From Astropecten irregularis (Eukaryota > Echinodermata > Asteroidea > Paxillosida > Astropectinidae), in contig OZ020248.1 in the NCBI GenBank assembly GCA_963971285.1, positions 10,540,001 through 10,604,000 of the forward strand: a stretch of 64,000 nt of DNA, in the 5' to 3' direction. Made by a program: the position numbers and the translations under genes. Positions 1 through 10,375 of this stretch are shown here, one piece after another (position 1 is the first letter of the stretch; each line of letters opens with the position of its first letter). Below the pieces are notes generated by a model. The model saw only the letters and a program-made list of their open reading frames with translations. It made no database searches and was not told where the DNA came from.

Positions 1-20
1 TGATCCTGATCCTCACTACA

Positions 21-376
21 TTTAAAGGGAGCATATAAGATTTGCAAAGATGTGCGTTTTGGCTGAGTTTGGTACTTAAACAGAAGTGGAGGTCTTAAAC
101 TTCCTTACAGACGTTGTTTCACGGTATACCTTTTACCCTTTGTTCATCTGGATAGCAGAAATACGGCCGAAATAATCCTGGCCCCCTCCGAATCCTTCAA
201 GTTACACCACGCTTTCGAAACTCGGACGAACGATCTTTTTAAAAGACACTACTAGCTAAAATCTTGATTTCTGATGAACCATTTCCCATGGTGACTGTTT
301 TCACTGTTTACGAACTGTTGAGTCCATTTTCTGTCTCAAACTCAATAAATTTTTTTGGAGGCCTTGCAAATCCTTT
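21..376. repeat. Fragment of TTAAAGGG-ended repeat
   Basis: The stretch from about 220 to 376 matches 20,245-20,402 and 41,205-41,345 in the same orientation (shared motifs TTCCCATGGTGACTG, GAACTGTTGAGTCCATT and GGAGGCCTTGCAAATC). The left edge reads TTTAAAGGGAGCATATAAGA, an imperfect inverse of the right edge of the copy at 20,400. This is a dispersed repeat fragment with no coding potential. Confidence 0.5.
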
Positions 377-1019
377 ACGCTGCTGTCGCTGCATGCCTTT
401 AAGTTGGGATAATCTGCAGATACTACTATGATCCAGTTCAAAACTGATTAAAACAATATGCTGATTAACACACATTCGGATGCAATAATCTTTCTATGGC
501 AAAAAAAAATCAAGCAACATTTCTTCCCCCGAGTAGGCCTATTATACTTTGAATGATTCATATGATATAGTTTTGTATAAGAGATTGAAGAGGTGCTTAT
601 AAATGTATTCGACATTATATTTATGTGAAATTCAACCATAAATCAATGTACATGTACATGAATTTGTATACGTAATATTAATTGATAATGTCTTCTATAA
701 TTATCCGTGGTAATTAACAGTGATAACACTGACAGTTAATTTCAGTACCACACCGCTCCATTAGTCTTCTTTCGTGTCGCTCAAGCTTGACCTAGTCTCT
801 CATTATGTAACATAATTACTACATTGCACTTTAGGTTTTGTATAATATTTCCCGGTATGATTCTCCTGCTTCTCCAAGTTTTCTTTGCTAGTACTCAGTC
901 CAGATCCCAGGTTTCCCAGTACATTTATTCTTTTCCTTTTTCATTACTCTTAACTGCTTAATTTACCACCCCTGTCTTACACAATCATTTATCTAAGTTT
1001 TGTTCATCTACGTCTTAGG
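377..1019. other. AT-rich intergenic DNA
   Basis: No open frame of useful length, no RNA gene signature and no clear repeat was recognised here. Base composition is AT-rich and unremarkable. Confidence 0.4.
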
Positions 1020-1304
1020 TCCGCTTGTTTGTTTGTTGGGGTAATTGTCTGTTTCTTAGTTAGTTAATTGTTTGTTTGTTAATCGCTTGTTGGTCTGGGA
1101 TGTTTGTTTGTTTGTTTCTAATTTGGGGTGTTAGGGGTGTTTGTTTGTTGGGGTGCTGGGGTGTTTGTTTGTTTGTTTGTTGGGGTGTTTATTTGTTGGG
1201 GTGTTTGTTTGTTTGTTTGTTGGGGTGTTTATTTGCTGGGGTGTTTGTTTGTTTGTTTGTTTATTTGTTTGTTTGTTTAATTAATTAATTAATTAATTAA
1301 GGCA
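1020..1304. repeat. GTTT-rich minisatellite ending in (TTAA)n
   Basis: Units of GTTTGTTTGTTTGTTGGGGT, some with an added TTTATTTG, repeat degenerately. The tract ends in pure GTTT and then TTAA repeats. The 70-residue open frame across it (Cys/Leu/Phe-rich) is a by-product of the repeat and not a gene. Confidence 0.8.
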
Positions 1305-1309
1305 TCCCT

Positions 1310-1512
1310 TCCCAAGCTCTGCTTTTCGGGATTTGCCCCCATATCACAGTTTCCTCACATCTTCTATGTCTATATGGCAACGTTTTTGTGTGTTTTTTTT
1401 TGCATAGTCTCTCAACTTATGTAATGTTTATTTATTCTTTAAATGCATAACTGTATTGTATATACTGTGATATGGAAATAAATGTTTTATGAATGAATGA
1501 ATGAATGAATTC
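1310..1512 (+). mobile_element. Probable LINE 3-prime tail with (GAAT)n
   Basis: The segment ends TGGAAATAAATGTTTTATGAA followed by four or five GAAT repeats. A 3-prime end with an AATAAA-like signal and a short simple repeat is typical of CR1/L2/RTE-type LINE tails. No reverse-transcriptase coding remains and the family is not resolved. Confidence 0.45.
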
Positions 1513-1535
1513 CCCCATAGCTTCGTCCCTCTATT

Positions 1536-1900
1536 AAATGTATGATACATGATTGGTAAAGGTCACATAACAGCACTCGCACTTTGTCTGATCCAGCATG
1601 TACATCAAATTTTAAACCTGTGAAAATTTGAGCTCAATCTGACATCCGAGTCACGAGAAAATAGCGAAAACCCGACTCAATTTTTCTTAGAAAACATAAA
1701 GAATGATTTTGATCTTACCCTGAGATCAAAACTGTTTTCGGTCTTTGTTTGACTAATTTTCTGGCCTAAATACAGCATTTCAGGTGGAAATACTTTACAT
1801 GATGGTATGTTTCTACCAGCACCATCTTCATTCCCTGAAAGTTATACGTCTCATGACTTTTTTCTGTCTGGGTATGTTACCAATCTTGTACTGTATGCGT
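1536..1900. repeat. MITE of TTAAAGG superfamily
   Basis: The left end TGTATGATACATGATTGGTAA is inverse to the right end TTACCAATCTTGTACTGTAT. The interior carries the shared core seen in many copies here: GAGTCACGAGAAAATAGCGAA, then GATCTTACCCTGAGATC, then TTTCTACCAGCACCATCTTC. Relatives lie at 4,057-4,429, 19,873, 40,823 and 57,793. Confidence 0.65.
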
Positions 1901-2004
1901 TTTCCAAACATTGGCTCGAGCCATCAAGGCATAAATAATAACTACAATTTTGTACACAATATTTCATAAACATTGAAAGACATAATTATAACTAAATGTA
2001 ATGG

Positions 2005-2172
2005 AAACAACACAAGCAATGATGGTGCGTATTTTGTACAGCTATGGAAAGAACTTTGTAAAAATGTTGAATTTGGTCACGCCGTCTGTCGAAAAGACGA
2101 ATGATGTGCAACTTTTGGCCGCTCATGCCAACTATACGAGCAAATAGTTGTCAATAAAAGAAAGGTCTTTGA
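2005..2172 (-). repeat. Inverted, degraded copy of the TATAGACCTTTCT MITE
   Basis: GTTGAATTTGGTCACGCCGT and the flanking bases are the reverse complement of 9,950-10,080 and 29,800-29,930. It is a dispersed copy of the short element annotated at 9,941-10,162. Confidence 0.6.
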
Positions 2173-2345
2173 ATGTTGATTGATGTTAATTTCAGTGCTC
2201 TATACTGTTAAGTGACAGCCACAAGTAGTATTTGGTTGGATTAAGTTTGATTCAGCAATGCCTTTTTGTGATAGGAAGATTCTGGCGCTCTGGTTTGGGT
2301 GTCATTTGATCATCTGCAGCTAAGCGTATCCAGCGCTGCTATGGA

Positions 2346-2594
2346 CAGGGGCCAATTTCATAAAACTGTTAAGCACCAACATTTGCTAAGCATGACATTT
2401 CTGTCTTAATAAAAACAGGGTTAACAACCAAATTTCCACGTGTCGTGTATCACTTGTGATTTTTCTTTGGCTGTTGTTCGCTGACCATGAATATCAAGAT
2501 GGAATTTTCAATGGTGGTTTGTTTTATTGGGCGAGACATTCAGTTCGTGCTAAGCAAATTTTTGTGCTTAACAGTTTTATGAAATTGGCCCCTG
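2346..2594. repeat. MITE, GGGGCCAATTTCAT family
   Basis: About 31-base inverted ends: CAGGGGCCAATTTCATAAAA on the left, mirrored by TTTTATGAAATTGGCCCCTG on the right. Interior signatures are GCTAAGCATGACATTTCTGT and GACCATGAATATCAA. No clean target-site duplication is visible. This is a non-autonomous TIR transposon; related copies are at 2,772, 3,384, 14,983, 34,666, 50,316 and 58,533. Confidence 0.8.
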
Positions 2595-2771
2595 GCGATC
2601 AAGCCGTTGCTATATTCTAGGGACACTTGATACAAGTCAATAATCTGAAGTAATTCAACGAAGTGGCTGTCAAGGGTACTTCACATGCCACACGGGGGGA
2701 CTCGGAGGGGGGCAATGCCAATCATCACTGTGACAGGCTGGTTCTATATGTATCGTTACGGCGAAACCTAT

Positions 2772-2935
2772 AGGGCCAATTTCATAGAGCTGCTTAGCAC
2801 AAGAAAATGCTTAGCACAAAAATAGCTTGCCAAATAAAACAAAGCACCATTGAAAATTTCATTTGATATTCATGGTCAGCGAACAACAGCCAAAGAACAA
2901 TTGCAAGTGACGCACAACACAATTTGGGGCCTGCT
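2772..2935. repeat. Truncated GGGGCCAATTTCAT MITE
   Basis: The left end GGGCCAATTTCATAGAGCTG and the family interior (TTGATATTCATGGTCAGCGA) are present. The right end is interrupted by the element that begins at 2,936. Confidence 0.6.
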
Positions 2936-3035
2936 TGCTTAACGCACAGGATCCGATATTTTGGGATCCACCTCCTATGCAGGGTACGCTAAAATGGGAT
3001 CCGGGCCGCAGGATTCGTCATAAACAAACAGGCCC
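2936..3035. repeat. GGGCCTG...CAGGCCC MITE rich in GGATCC
   Basis: Short inverted ends GGGGCCTGCTTGCTT and AAACAAACAGGCCC enclose repeated GGATCC sites and the motif CACCTCCTATGCAGGGTACG. A better-preserved relative with the reverse interior lies at 46,928-47,059. Confidence 0.65.
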
Positions 3036-3383
3036 TTTGTTGTTAATCCTGTTTCCAGTTAGTAATTAGTTAGTTATGATTTACTTTGCTTTATTTTATA
3101 CAAACTGTTAACTCTAGAATGAAGGTAGAATTATGGATGACACGAAAAACACGAGTCATTTGTTTAAACAGAATTTAAATTATATTCAAATGGCGAAAAC
3201 AAGAAATAGTCCATAACAAAATAATGACATAGGGTCAATCATTTTACCGTCACACACACATCACACAATGGACGTTATTGTGGACGCCCTCTATCGGCTA
3301 AGATGTTACACGTTTGTATAATAATAGGGACTCTATAGTGTACAATGTACAATGTACTGTAAATAAAAGTTTCACACCGAGAC

Positions 3384-3602
3384 CAGGGGCAAATTTCATA
3401 AAATGTTAAGCAAAATTTCTCGCCCAATAAAACAAATCACCATTGAAAATTCCATTTGATATTCATGGTCAGCGAACAACAGCCAAATAATTAGTGATAC
3501 ACAACACGTGGAAATTTCGTTGTTAACCCTGTTTTTATTAAGACAGACATGTCATGCTTAGCCAATTTTTGCTTAACGGTTAATTATGAAATTGGCCCCA
3601 GT
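3384..3602. repeat. MITE, GGGGCCAATTTCAT family
   Basis: CAGGGGCAAATTTCATAAAA and ATGAAATTGGCCCCAG form the inverted ends. The interior (CATTTGATATTCATGGTCAG and TAAGACAGACATGTCATGCT) matches the copy at 2,346. Confidence 0.75.
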
Positions 3603-3709
3603 CTATATCTGCAGTTTCTTCAAACCTTGAAGTATTGCATGTCTACAGATAAAACAAACACACGAAACCAAACAAACAATCAAACAGAACCATTCATTTT
3701 TGCTCGTAG

Positions 3710-3867
3710 TTAGAGGGGCCTGATGCGTTTCGATCCTAGCTGAATCTTCATCGAAGGCTATGACAAAAAAATGCCAAGATCTTTGCTTGAATGTTCTTGT
3801 CCTCTTGTTATTTAGCCTTTGATAACGATCCTGCTATAGGATCGAAACGCTTCAGGCCCTCCTAACT
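3710..3867. repeat. Fold-back element GGGCCTGATGCGTTTCGAT
   Basis: GGGGCCTGATGCGTTTCGAT at the left is mirrored by ATCGAAACGCTTCAGGCCC at the right, with inner arms AGGCTATGAC and AGCCTTTGATA. The fragments GGATCGAAAC and CCTCACTCCAAGCATGC at 14,750 and 34,430 are related. Confidence 0.6.
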
Positions 3868-4056
3868 CCAAGCAAATTTTAGGTCAGTATTTTGGCAGAT
3901 GAGCAATTTACAGCAGTTTATTACTTTATACTGTAGTTCATAACAACTACACATTTATAATCAAGCAGTATCGGGATTCATTGTTTGCAATCAGACTTTG
4001 GGGCCGCGGCAACTGAACCTTGAACACTGGAATTTGTTCAATAATGTATATTCGAT

Positions 4057-4429
4057 TTAAAGGTATACAATACAGGATTGGTAACATACCCAAATAGAAA
4101 TGTTCACAGATGTATGTATAACTTTCAGGATACGAAGATGGCGATGCTAGAAACATACCGTTAAAATGTTTCCGCCTAAAATGGTGTATTTATCCAGAAA
4201 TTAGTCAAACAACGACCGAAAACAGTTTAGATCTTGGGGTAAGATCAAAACCATTCTTCATGTTTCATGTGAACAATTGTCTCGGGTTTTCGCTATTCGT
4301 GACTCAAATGTCAGATTGAGCACACTAATGTTTACGTTTAGGCCTGTTGTATCATGCACATAATTATTGGACAGACAAAAATTGAGTGCTGTTCTGTGAC
4401 CTTTACCAATCATTGTATTTTAACTTTAA
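4057..4429. repeat. MITE of TTAAAGG superfamily
   Basis: Inverted ends TTTAAAGGTATACAATACAG and AATCATTGTATTTTAACTTTAA. The interior holds the superfamily core in reverse orientation (TATAACTTTCAGGATACGAAG, TTAGTCAAACAACGACCGAAA). Confidence 0.65.
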
Positions 4430-5015
4430 TATCAAAGTCCAGTCGAGTTCGCTACTTAATTCATAATAAATACAGAATATGAAGAGGCACAATAAGTTAG
4501 TGTACAATGCCGTTGTGGCCGCATATACGTCCGGGTTGAAATTTAGACCAAGTTGGTGGCTGGTTACGGTGCTGTCATGTACTAAGAAGACAATTATTGA
4601 AATCAGTTTCATACTGAATCCGCACTCAGCAGAATATCGAAAGATGGTGGCTTAATTATTTAGACTTTAATGGTCCGAGTAAGTATGCAAATTGTTTTAA
4701 TTGGTTTGGATGACTGGAGTCAATTTCATTTCAGCAAAATTTGCTCAAGCATGAAAAGTCTCCCTAATCCAAATTTTCATGTGAAGTTTATTGCTTTTGA
4801 TTTCCGGTCATTTTTTGTTGAGCATAACATACACAAGGAGTTTTGCCTGGCATACTGATTTCATTTACCAAGGTTGTTGGTGCTTTTAAAGCATGTTTTG
4901 GTGCTTAGCTTGCAGCCTGTGAAATTGGCCCTTGGTTGGTTAATTTAGCCTAGATACGAGTCAACATGTCATGAATCTGCACGCAAACTGCTTGCTGTAG
5001 TTTTAATCATGTTAG

Positions 5016-5145
5016 TTAAAGGTAATATCATACTTTGGTTTTTGACTGAAATTTCCACAGATGAATGTTACTGTATATTCCTTGATATTTTTGCCCATGA
5101 ATCTGTATTTCTTTGATAAAAAACAAAGTATGATATTACCTTTAA
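5016..5145. repeat. Short TTAAAGGTAATATCATACTTT MITE
   Basis: Nearly perfect inverted ends (TTAAAGGTAATATCATACTTT and AAAGTATGATATTACCTTTAA) enclose only about 85 bases. It abuts the next element, the two sharing a TTTAA. Confidence 0.75.
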
Positions 5146-5525
5146 AGGGATTGCATACGTTTGGTAATTTGAGCCTACTGTTTGTTTCAAACCAATATAA
5201 TTGTACATATATACCATAAAACTAACATGTGAAAGTTTCAATTCAAAAGGTGGTAGCGTTTTTGAGATTTTGGCGACAAACTAGAGCGGTTATTTCACGC
5301 CAGAGAACAGTTAGTCAATAGCTGAGAAGCGTTACGGCCATAACGCTTCTCAGATTCATAATTTTTGGAGATAAAAAGTGACATATTTTTCCATAACCGC
5401 GGTACTTCGAATTGAACGTTTTTCAATATGCATTATACTATCCAAAGCAGCTGTACTTCTCACCAAGTAAGTTTTTATTGCCATAAATTTTCAGAGTCAT
5501 TACCAAACGTATGCAATGCCTTTAA
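5142..5525. repeat. TTAAAGGGATTGCATACG MITE
   Basis: TTTAAAGGGATTGCATACGT and ACGTATGCAATGCCTTTAA are inverted ends of about 28 bases. An inner palindrome, AGAAGCGTTACGGCCATAACG, is followed by CTTCTC. TTAA borders on both sides suggest a TTAA target. The element ends about 80 bases before the start codon of the first PPxY gene. Copies lie at 27,928-28,299 and 44,284-44,667. Confidence 0.8.
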
Positions 5526-5602
5526 CACTTTACGGATCTTTTTTACATTGTCCGCAGCTCTTTATAGACGATCCGGAAGCCCGGGATATTGATTTTTTTT
5601 AA

Positions 5603-6955
5603 ATGGCCCAGTACGATCACCACCAGGGCCAAGACCATACCGCTATTCAGCTTCACCACAGTCAAGCCATTCACCATCACCCCAGTGTTGAGGTCTCGGC
5701 CCCGACGGTGCGGCCACGACCTGCTACGGTACCGGCCGACGAGCCGCGACGGGGAGAGCGGCGTTCCACCGCCGTCTGGACCGTGCAGGCGATAGCTGGC
5801 ATTTCCATGACCGGTGGCGGTATCGCGCTGATAGCCTTAGTCTTCCCTGACAACAGGGCGATGGGAGTTCCCGGGATATTCCTTCTTGTGTCCGGAGTCG
5901 TTCTCCTCGGGAATCTTGTTGGGCAGTTTTGCAGGCTGCAACGCAACGAGACGGCAGCAAATGCGGACGACGGACTTGAGCCGACCGGAGTGGGAACAAC
6001 ACCGGCGGCCTACGACCACCAGCCCTGGGTCTCGTCCGCGCAGCCAGCACCGCCACCCGGTGACCCAGCACCAGTCTACGGTCCGCCGGCTGCACTATTA
6101 ACTCCCTCGGCCCAGACTGGCAGTCCTTCCCCGATCGTCTATCAACTCGATCTTCCGCCCGCGTATGACGACGCCTCAGCTGGTGGGATGGCAACCTCTC
6201 AACCAAAACCTCAACACCAACACCAACAATCTTATCAGCAGCAGAACCAGCCAGCTACCGTAACACAGTCACCTCAGTAAGTTGTGAATAGGATGAATTA
6301 GACCAAGACTATACGTGCCGTGCCGAACTTAAATCAAGTGAAGCAATATAGCACGGCAGTTGCGCTAAACGCCGAGCTTAACCAGTTTCGCGCCACTGCC
6401 GTTGCGAATAACGATAGCCTGTCGAGCTTAAGAGCTTGCCGTGCCGAACTTAATTTGCCGAGCCAAACTGACGCTACACGCCGTGATATTGCCGTGCCAA
6501 ACTTGAAAATGTAAAATCATTTGAGTTCGGAACGGCAGTAGCACGGCGTATAGCCTAGGCCTAACGCACACAGAACTCTATAAGAGAAAAAACAAACCCT
6601 TTATTCATTATTATTGGGTTAATATCAATATGTATTAAAATCCCTAGAGGTCGATTTTACCAAACTCATCGTAAACCCTCAATCGTAGAATGCATTGCAT
6701 CCCTGTTCACGTACATGTCGTAGAATACAATGACCTATCCTTCTTGACTCAAGTTATACGACCGATCGTAGAGCGTCATGAAATCAACTCCTGTTGTTTT
6801 TTTCACATCACGCATGCCCCTTCTTTGGTTCTTGCAGGGTTCCTTACGACCAGTCAGGGGATACCAGCGTTCCTTCATATCCCCCACCGACCTACGAGGA
6901 GACGGTACAACAACTGACAACTCGTACCAATGATCCTGAGACAAATGACGAATAA
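5603..6955 (+). CDS. Two-helix membrane protein with PPxY motifs, copy 1
   Basis: Two exons: 5,603-6,276 and 6,838-6,955. The donor is CA|GTAAGT and the acceptor TTCTTGCAG|G, and the split CAG codon rejoins in frame, giving about 263 residues. Residues 1-30 are His/Gln-rich (MAQYDHHQGQDH). Two hydrophobic helices follow at about 57-80 and 87-108, separated by a short FPDN turn, with a CRLQR basic stop after the second. The rest is Pro/Gln-rich and carries PPAY (185-188) and PPPTYEE (240-246). PPxY motifs bind WW domains, as in NEDD4-type ligases and YAP-like proteins; a membrane adaptor role is inferred from that. I do not recognise the family by name. The start is set by homology to copies A and B (MPQYRDHHQGQ). 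AATAAA overlaps the stop codon. It differs from the other copies throughout and has an extra PPxY, so it is an old paralogue. Confidence 0.8.
6309..6553. repeat. MITE in the intron of PPxY copy 1
   Basis: CTATACGTGCCGTGCCGAAC at the left is mirrored imperfectly by GTTCGGAACGGCAGTAGCAC...GTATAG at the right. GCCGTGCCGAACTTAA recurs internally. It is absent from the same intron of copies A and B, so it inserted after those genes diverged. Confidence 0.6.
6647..6790. repeat. GGTCGATTTCACCAAACTC MITE in intron
   Basis: The left end AGGTCGATTTTACCAAACTC and the right end CATGAAATCAACTC are inverse, with the palindromic CGACCGATCGTAG inside. The same element occupies the same intron in copies A (12,011) and B (31,031), so this insertion predates the gene duplication. 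Confidence 0.7.
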
Positions 6956-7290
6956 AACGATAGAAACGGCACAGACTGGAGTCCAAAGCACCGTGTGGTA
7001 GCCCGTTAGTGATGGGAATTCTACACCGTCGTTAGCTTCGATCGAACAGGCACCTTTGCACGACTATGCTGGTTTCATAAAAACAGCGCTCCTACCAATA
7101 GTTTGTCGATCTCGTTGGCCGAGTGTTTGGTAGTCTGGTTCCCAGACCAAGAATCACCGACTATTCTCTGTCAATTCTAAGATTTTTTAATAAGAGCCGT
7201 CAGGGAATCTTTAGGCAGGGAACCAGACAAGGTGTCGAGCAGCGTGTGAGCTCAAAGATGACAGCCATATTGCAAAGGCTTGATCTCATT

Positions 7291-8060
7291 GGGCCGTATG
7301 CATAAAAAGTAGCAATTGCTTGCAAGCAATTGCTTCAAGCACAAGCAATTGCTTGTCAGGCAAAAGATCAAGCTTAAGCAATTGCTTAAATCCGTATGCA
7401 TAAACTTTTGCTTCAGCTTAAACCTTTTGCTTGCTTTCAGCGAGCAATAGCTTGAGGTTTCAACACTAAGGACGCCACGCCGGGGCGAACACCATTCATG
7501 GGAGAGCAAAGGCGGGTTACGTATTATGTAATGTGGGGCCGGGGGTGATCGGTACAGAATGTACATGTATAACACTCATACATGCTCCCCAGCAGGCAAA
7601 GACCCCGACCATGGCCAGTATTGGCAAAAGGACGGATGACTCAAATAATGAAAAAAAATTCCAACATGAAGACAAGAGCGAAAATAAAACACAAACAGAA
7701 TAATTTCCGATAGGTCGCTGGAGCTATTTTTCTCGATTTATTCTACTCCTGTACAACTTTCTCTTACGACCATGAATATGATGACAAAACGCAAAAATCA
7801 TGATTAAGCAAGAGCTCAAGCTGGTATGACGGAGCTTTAAAATACGTAAGCAATTGCTCATAAGAGCAAGCAAAAGGTTCGTTTTATGCATACGTTTTGT
7901 TAAGCAATTGCTTATCTTTAAGCAATTTCTTGCTGCCCGCAAGCTATTGCTTGTGCTTGCTAGCAAAAGCTTTTGCTTGCAAGCAATGGCTTATTTTTAT
8001 GCATACGGATTCCAGTAAAAGGCTAGCACAAGCAATTGCTACTTTTTATGCATACGGCCC
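7291..8060. mobile_element. 770-bp fold-back element of CAATTGCTT arrays
   Basis: About 38-base inverted ends start GGGCCGTATGCATAAAAAGT on the left and finish ACTTTTTATGCATACGGCCC on the right. Nested inside are further inverted copies of CCGTATGCATAAA (7,392 and 7,886) and many CAATTGCTT/AAGCAATTG repeats. The empty site is preserved in copies A (13,068) and B (31,664) as CTCATTGAG; here ATT flanks both ends. No coding frame is present, so it is non-autonomous. Confidence 0.8.
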
Positions 8061-8518
8061 ATTGAGTGAGAGACACACAGGCATTGGATATAAATTAGAC
8101 TGAGCTTCGACTGTGGCTCTCGACTCTTTGTTTGGCAGTATATTCTTTTATGCAACCTTTGGTTTCTGTTATTGAATGACGAAAAAGACGGAGCAAAAGC
8201 CGGAGCCGGAGCCGAAGATTTCCAAAAGGTCCATAGATTTCGATGATTGTCATGTTATTATATTTTGTCACTGACGGGAATAACCCACGGATCCACGTCA
8301 ACCGTTTATCTATACTTGTTTCCAAATAAGAATGTGTGTAATTTGTATATAGTCTCTAACTGTAATTATTCATTAAAAAGATGGACAACCTTTTTGTGTG
8401 TGATGTAATATGTTTGGCTTATGAGCACATTTTTACCAAACAAATTGAGAAGTAATAAATACGATTGTTTTTGGGGTCTTTTAATGAGCATTAATTGCGA
8501 TGATCTAGTTTCTTGAGT
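8061..8518. other. Downstream flank of PPxY copy 1
   Basis: Homologous at lower identity to 13,075-13,250 and 31,670-31,860 (shared GAGAGACACACAGGCATTG and CGACTGTGGCTCTCGACT). This shows that the duplicated unit extends well past the gene. No coding frame was recognised. Confidence 0.6.
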
Positions 8519-8726
8519 CTTTTTTTTTTTTTTTTTTTACAAATGGGTGAAGATGAGCAATATTATGCGTCTTAAAAAGCAAAGCGTCTTACCCAAGAAC
8601 GCAAACACCACTAGCCCATGGCTGGATTCGAACCCACAATCTGTAGATTGGCCACGCGATTTTGAGTGCGACGCGTCAGCTACTACTATGCCACATGCAT
8701 TAACACTTTCCTGGTCACCCCACATA
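8519..8726 (-). mobile_element. tRNA-derived SINE
   Basis: Read on the minus strand: an A-box-like TGGCATAGTAGTAGC, then about 45 bases later a B-box GGGTTCGAATCC, then GTTCTTGGGTAAGACGCTTT and a poly(A) tail (the T run at 8,519-8,538). This is the standard order of a Pol III SINE with a tRNA-like head. It is not a functional tRNA gene because no cloverleaf closes. Confidence 0.8.
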
Positions 8727-9555
8727 AATAATAATCAAATGGCGTATGGAAAAAGTTAACAAGAAATAGTCCATAAAAAAGCAAAAATAAGGCATCAATG
8801 ATTATTATTAAAACATTACACATAAACACATGGACAGCAATGGCGAACGCCCTCTATCGGTTAAGCCTTCTAACCCGTGTAAAAGTACTATTAAAAAAGT
8901 GCATATACCTACAAACTAATGGCCTTAATACGCAACCTGGCTTGAGGCTAGGCTTGATATTTTTTTTGCTACCGCCATTTTGAGGCCCACAAAACAAAAT
9001 GAAGGGATTGGGCCACATGATAAAGCAGAAGTATTAAGGCTCCAGCTTCGCCATGAATCTCAGGCCCTTCATTTCATTTCATTTAGGACACAAAATGGCA
9101 GTAGCAAAATAATTCCAAAGCCTAGACTCAAGCCTTATTTCGTAAAGGCCCCATCATGGTTTCCTATGAGAAGACAAGGCTTCTTTTATCTGAAGTTTCT
9201 TTAGCATTTGAAGTGTCACACGTATGCTGATGAAAATGCAAGCAAAGAAACAAAACTACGAAAACAAACACATACGCCTATTATACAAACATAAATTCAA
9301 CAATTAATAGCATTCATGTAGTATTGGTGTTTGTTGTTTGCAATTCATCTTTGGGGTGGCAACTGTACCTTTGGCCTTAAATAATAATACTGCATGCAGT
9401 CTTATAGTGTATTCGTTTTAATGTCAAAGTCCAGAGTTCGCTACTTCATACGTATGGAATAAAGAGTATTATATATTGTATACCTCTACGTGTTCACAAG
9501 ATGGCGGCTAGTCGTATTACTGTGTTGTAAACAGGCAAGTAATCTATTTCATATA
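8727..9555. other. Repeat-derived intergenic DNA
   Basis: Short runs resemble pieces seen elsewhere (for example CGCCCTCTATCGGTTAAG, also near 3,285). Inverted pieces TTGAGGCCCACAAAACAAAA and TAGGACACAAAATGGC suggest a decayed TIR element around 8,975-9,150. No gene was recognised. Confidence 0.4.
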
Positions 9556-9784
9556 GGGTGTTTACGAAACGGAGGCTTAGGCTCGGGCTCAGGTTCCAGC
9601 TCTGTCATCCATTATGCTGAAAATATAGGTTGTGATTTTTCATTGAAGATGAAGCTCGGTTTTCCTTTTCAAACTGAAGAATCTACTTTCGAACCACAGC
9701 CAAAGGCCTCTATGTTATTTCGGAATGGATTCATATGAAAATGGAGCCTGGGCCTGAGACACAGCCTCCGTTTCGTAAACGCCC
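9556..9784. repeat. MITE, GGGTGTTTACGAAACGGAGGC family
   Basis: GGGTGTTTACGAAACGGAGG and CCTCCGTTTCGTAAACGCCC are inverted ends with subterminal GGCTCGGGCTC and GAGCCTGGGCC. ATA flanks both ends, consistent with a 3-base target duplication as in PIF/Harbinger elements. Relatives with GGCTTCGGCTC subterminal repeats lie at 18,729, 39,670 and 61,297. Confidence 0.75.
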
Positions 9785-9940
9785 ATAGAATCCGAGACGC
9801 GTTTTGGCGGACGTGACCAAGAAAGTATTTCTGTCGTCACTTTTGATGAACAAGAACTTAGTTGGGGGAACGGGCACCAAAACGCTTTAGCAAAATGAAA
9901 TAAAAATTGGCGGCAGAAGGAGATAAATCTAGCTGCAGGT

Positions 9941-10162
9941 ATAGACCTTTCTTTTGTTTACAAACATTCGCTGCTGGTTGGCATGGGCGGCCAAATGTTG
10001 TATTAAAATCTTTTCGACAGACGGCGTGACCAAATTCAACATTTTTACAAACTTTCCATGGATGTATACAAAAATACACACCATCATTGCTTGTGTTGTA
10101 TTATTAATACATTCAGCAAAAACTCGATCGGGCTGTGACGTTGCAAAAGAAAGGTCTATAGC
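9941..10162. repeat. Short MITE TATAGACCTTTCTTTTG
   Basis: TATAGACCTTTCTTTTG and CAAAAGAAAGGTCTATA are 17-base inverted ends around a 190-base interior with CAGACGGCGTGACCAAATTC. TA at the ends would fit a Tc1/mariner-type target. The block B copy is at 29,787-30,009; an inverted degraded copy lies at 2,005. Confidence 0.75.
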
Positions 10163-10375
10163 ACACAATCTGCTGCCTACCTTTCCGCCATGTTGGATCA
10201 ACTTTGTCTGACCGTAAACCTACCCCTTTCCTCGGTTCTCGTTCGGTTGAGCCAATGACGCAATTGAATCAGAACCGAAGTCGCCCAAACGCCGAACCCG
10301 TGACCAGCACAGAAACATAATTCATGGTACGGGCCGTCCAAAACCGCGCCTCAGCACTTTGCAGAATATCAAAAG

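Noticed and set aside
5677-6206. Antisense frames of 60-160 residues opposite PPxY exon 1
   Set aside because: Shadows of a GC-rich coding exon; the plus-strand reading has matched splice sites and homologues.
8600-8720. tRNA gene from the A-box and B-box match
   Set aside because: The arms do not close into a cloverleaf, and the poly(A) tail and SINE-like body follow.
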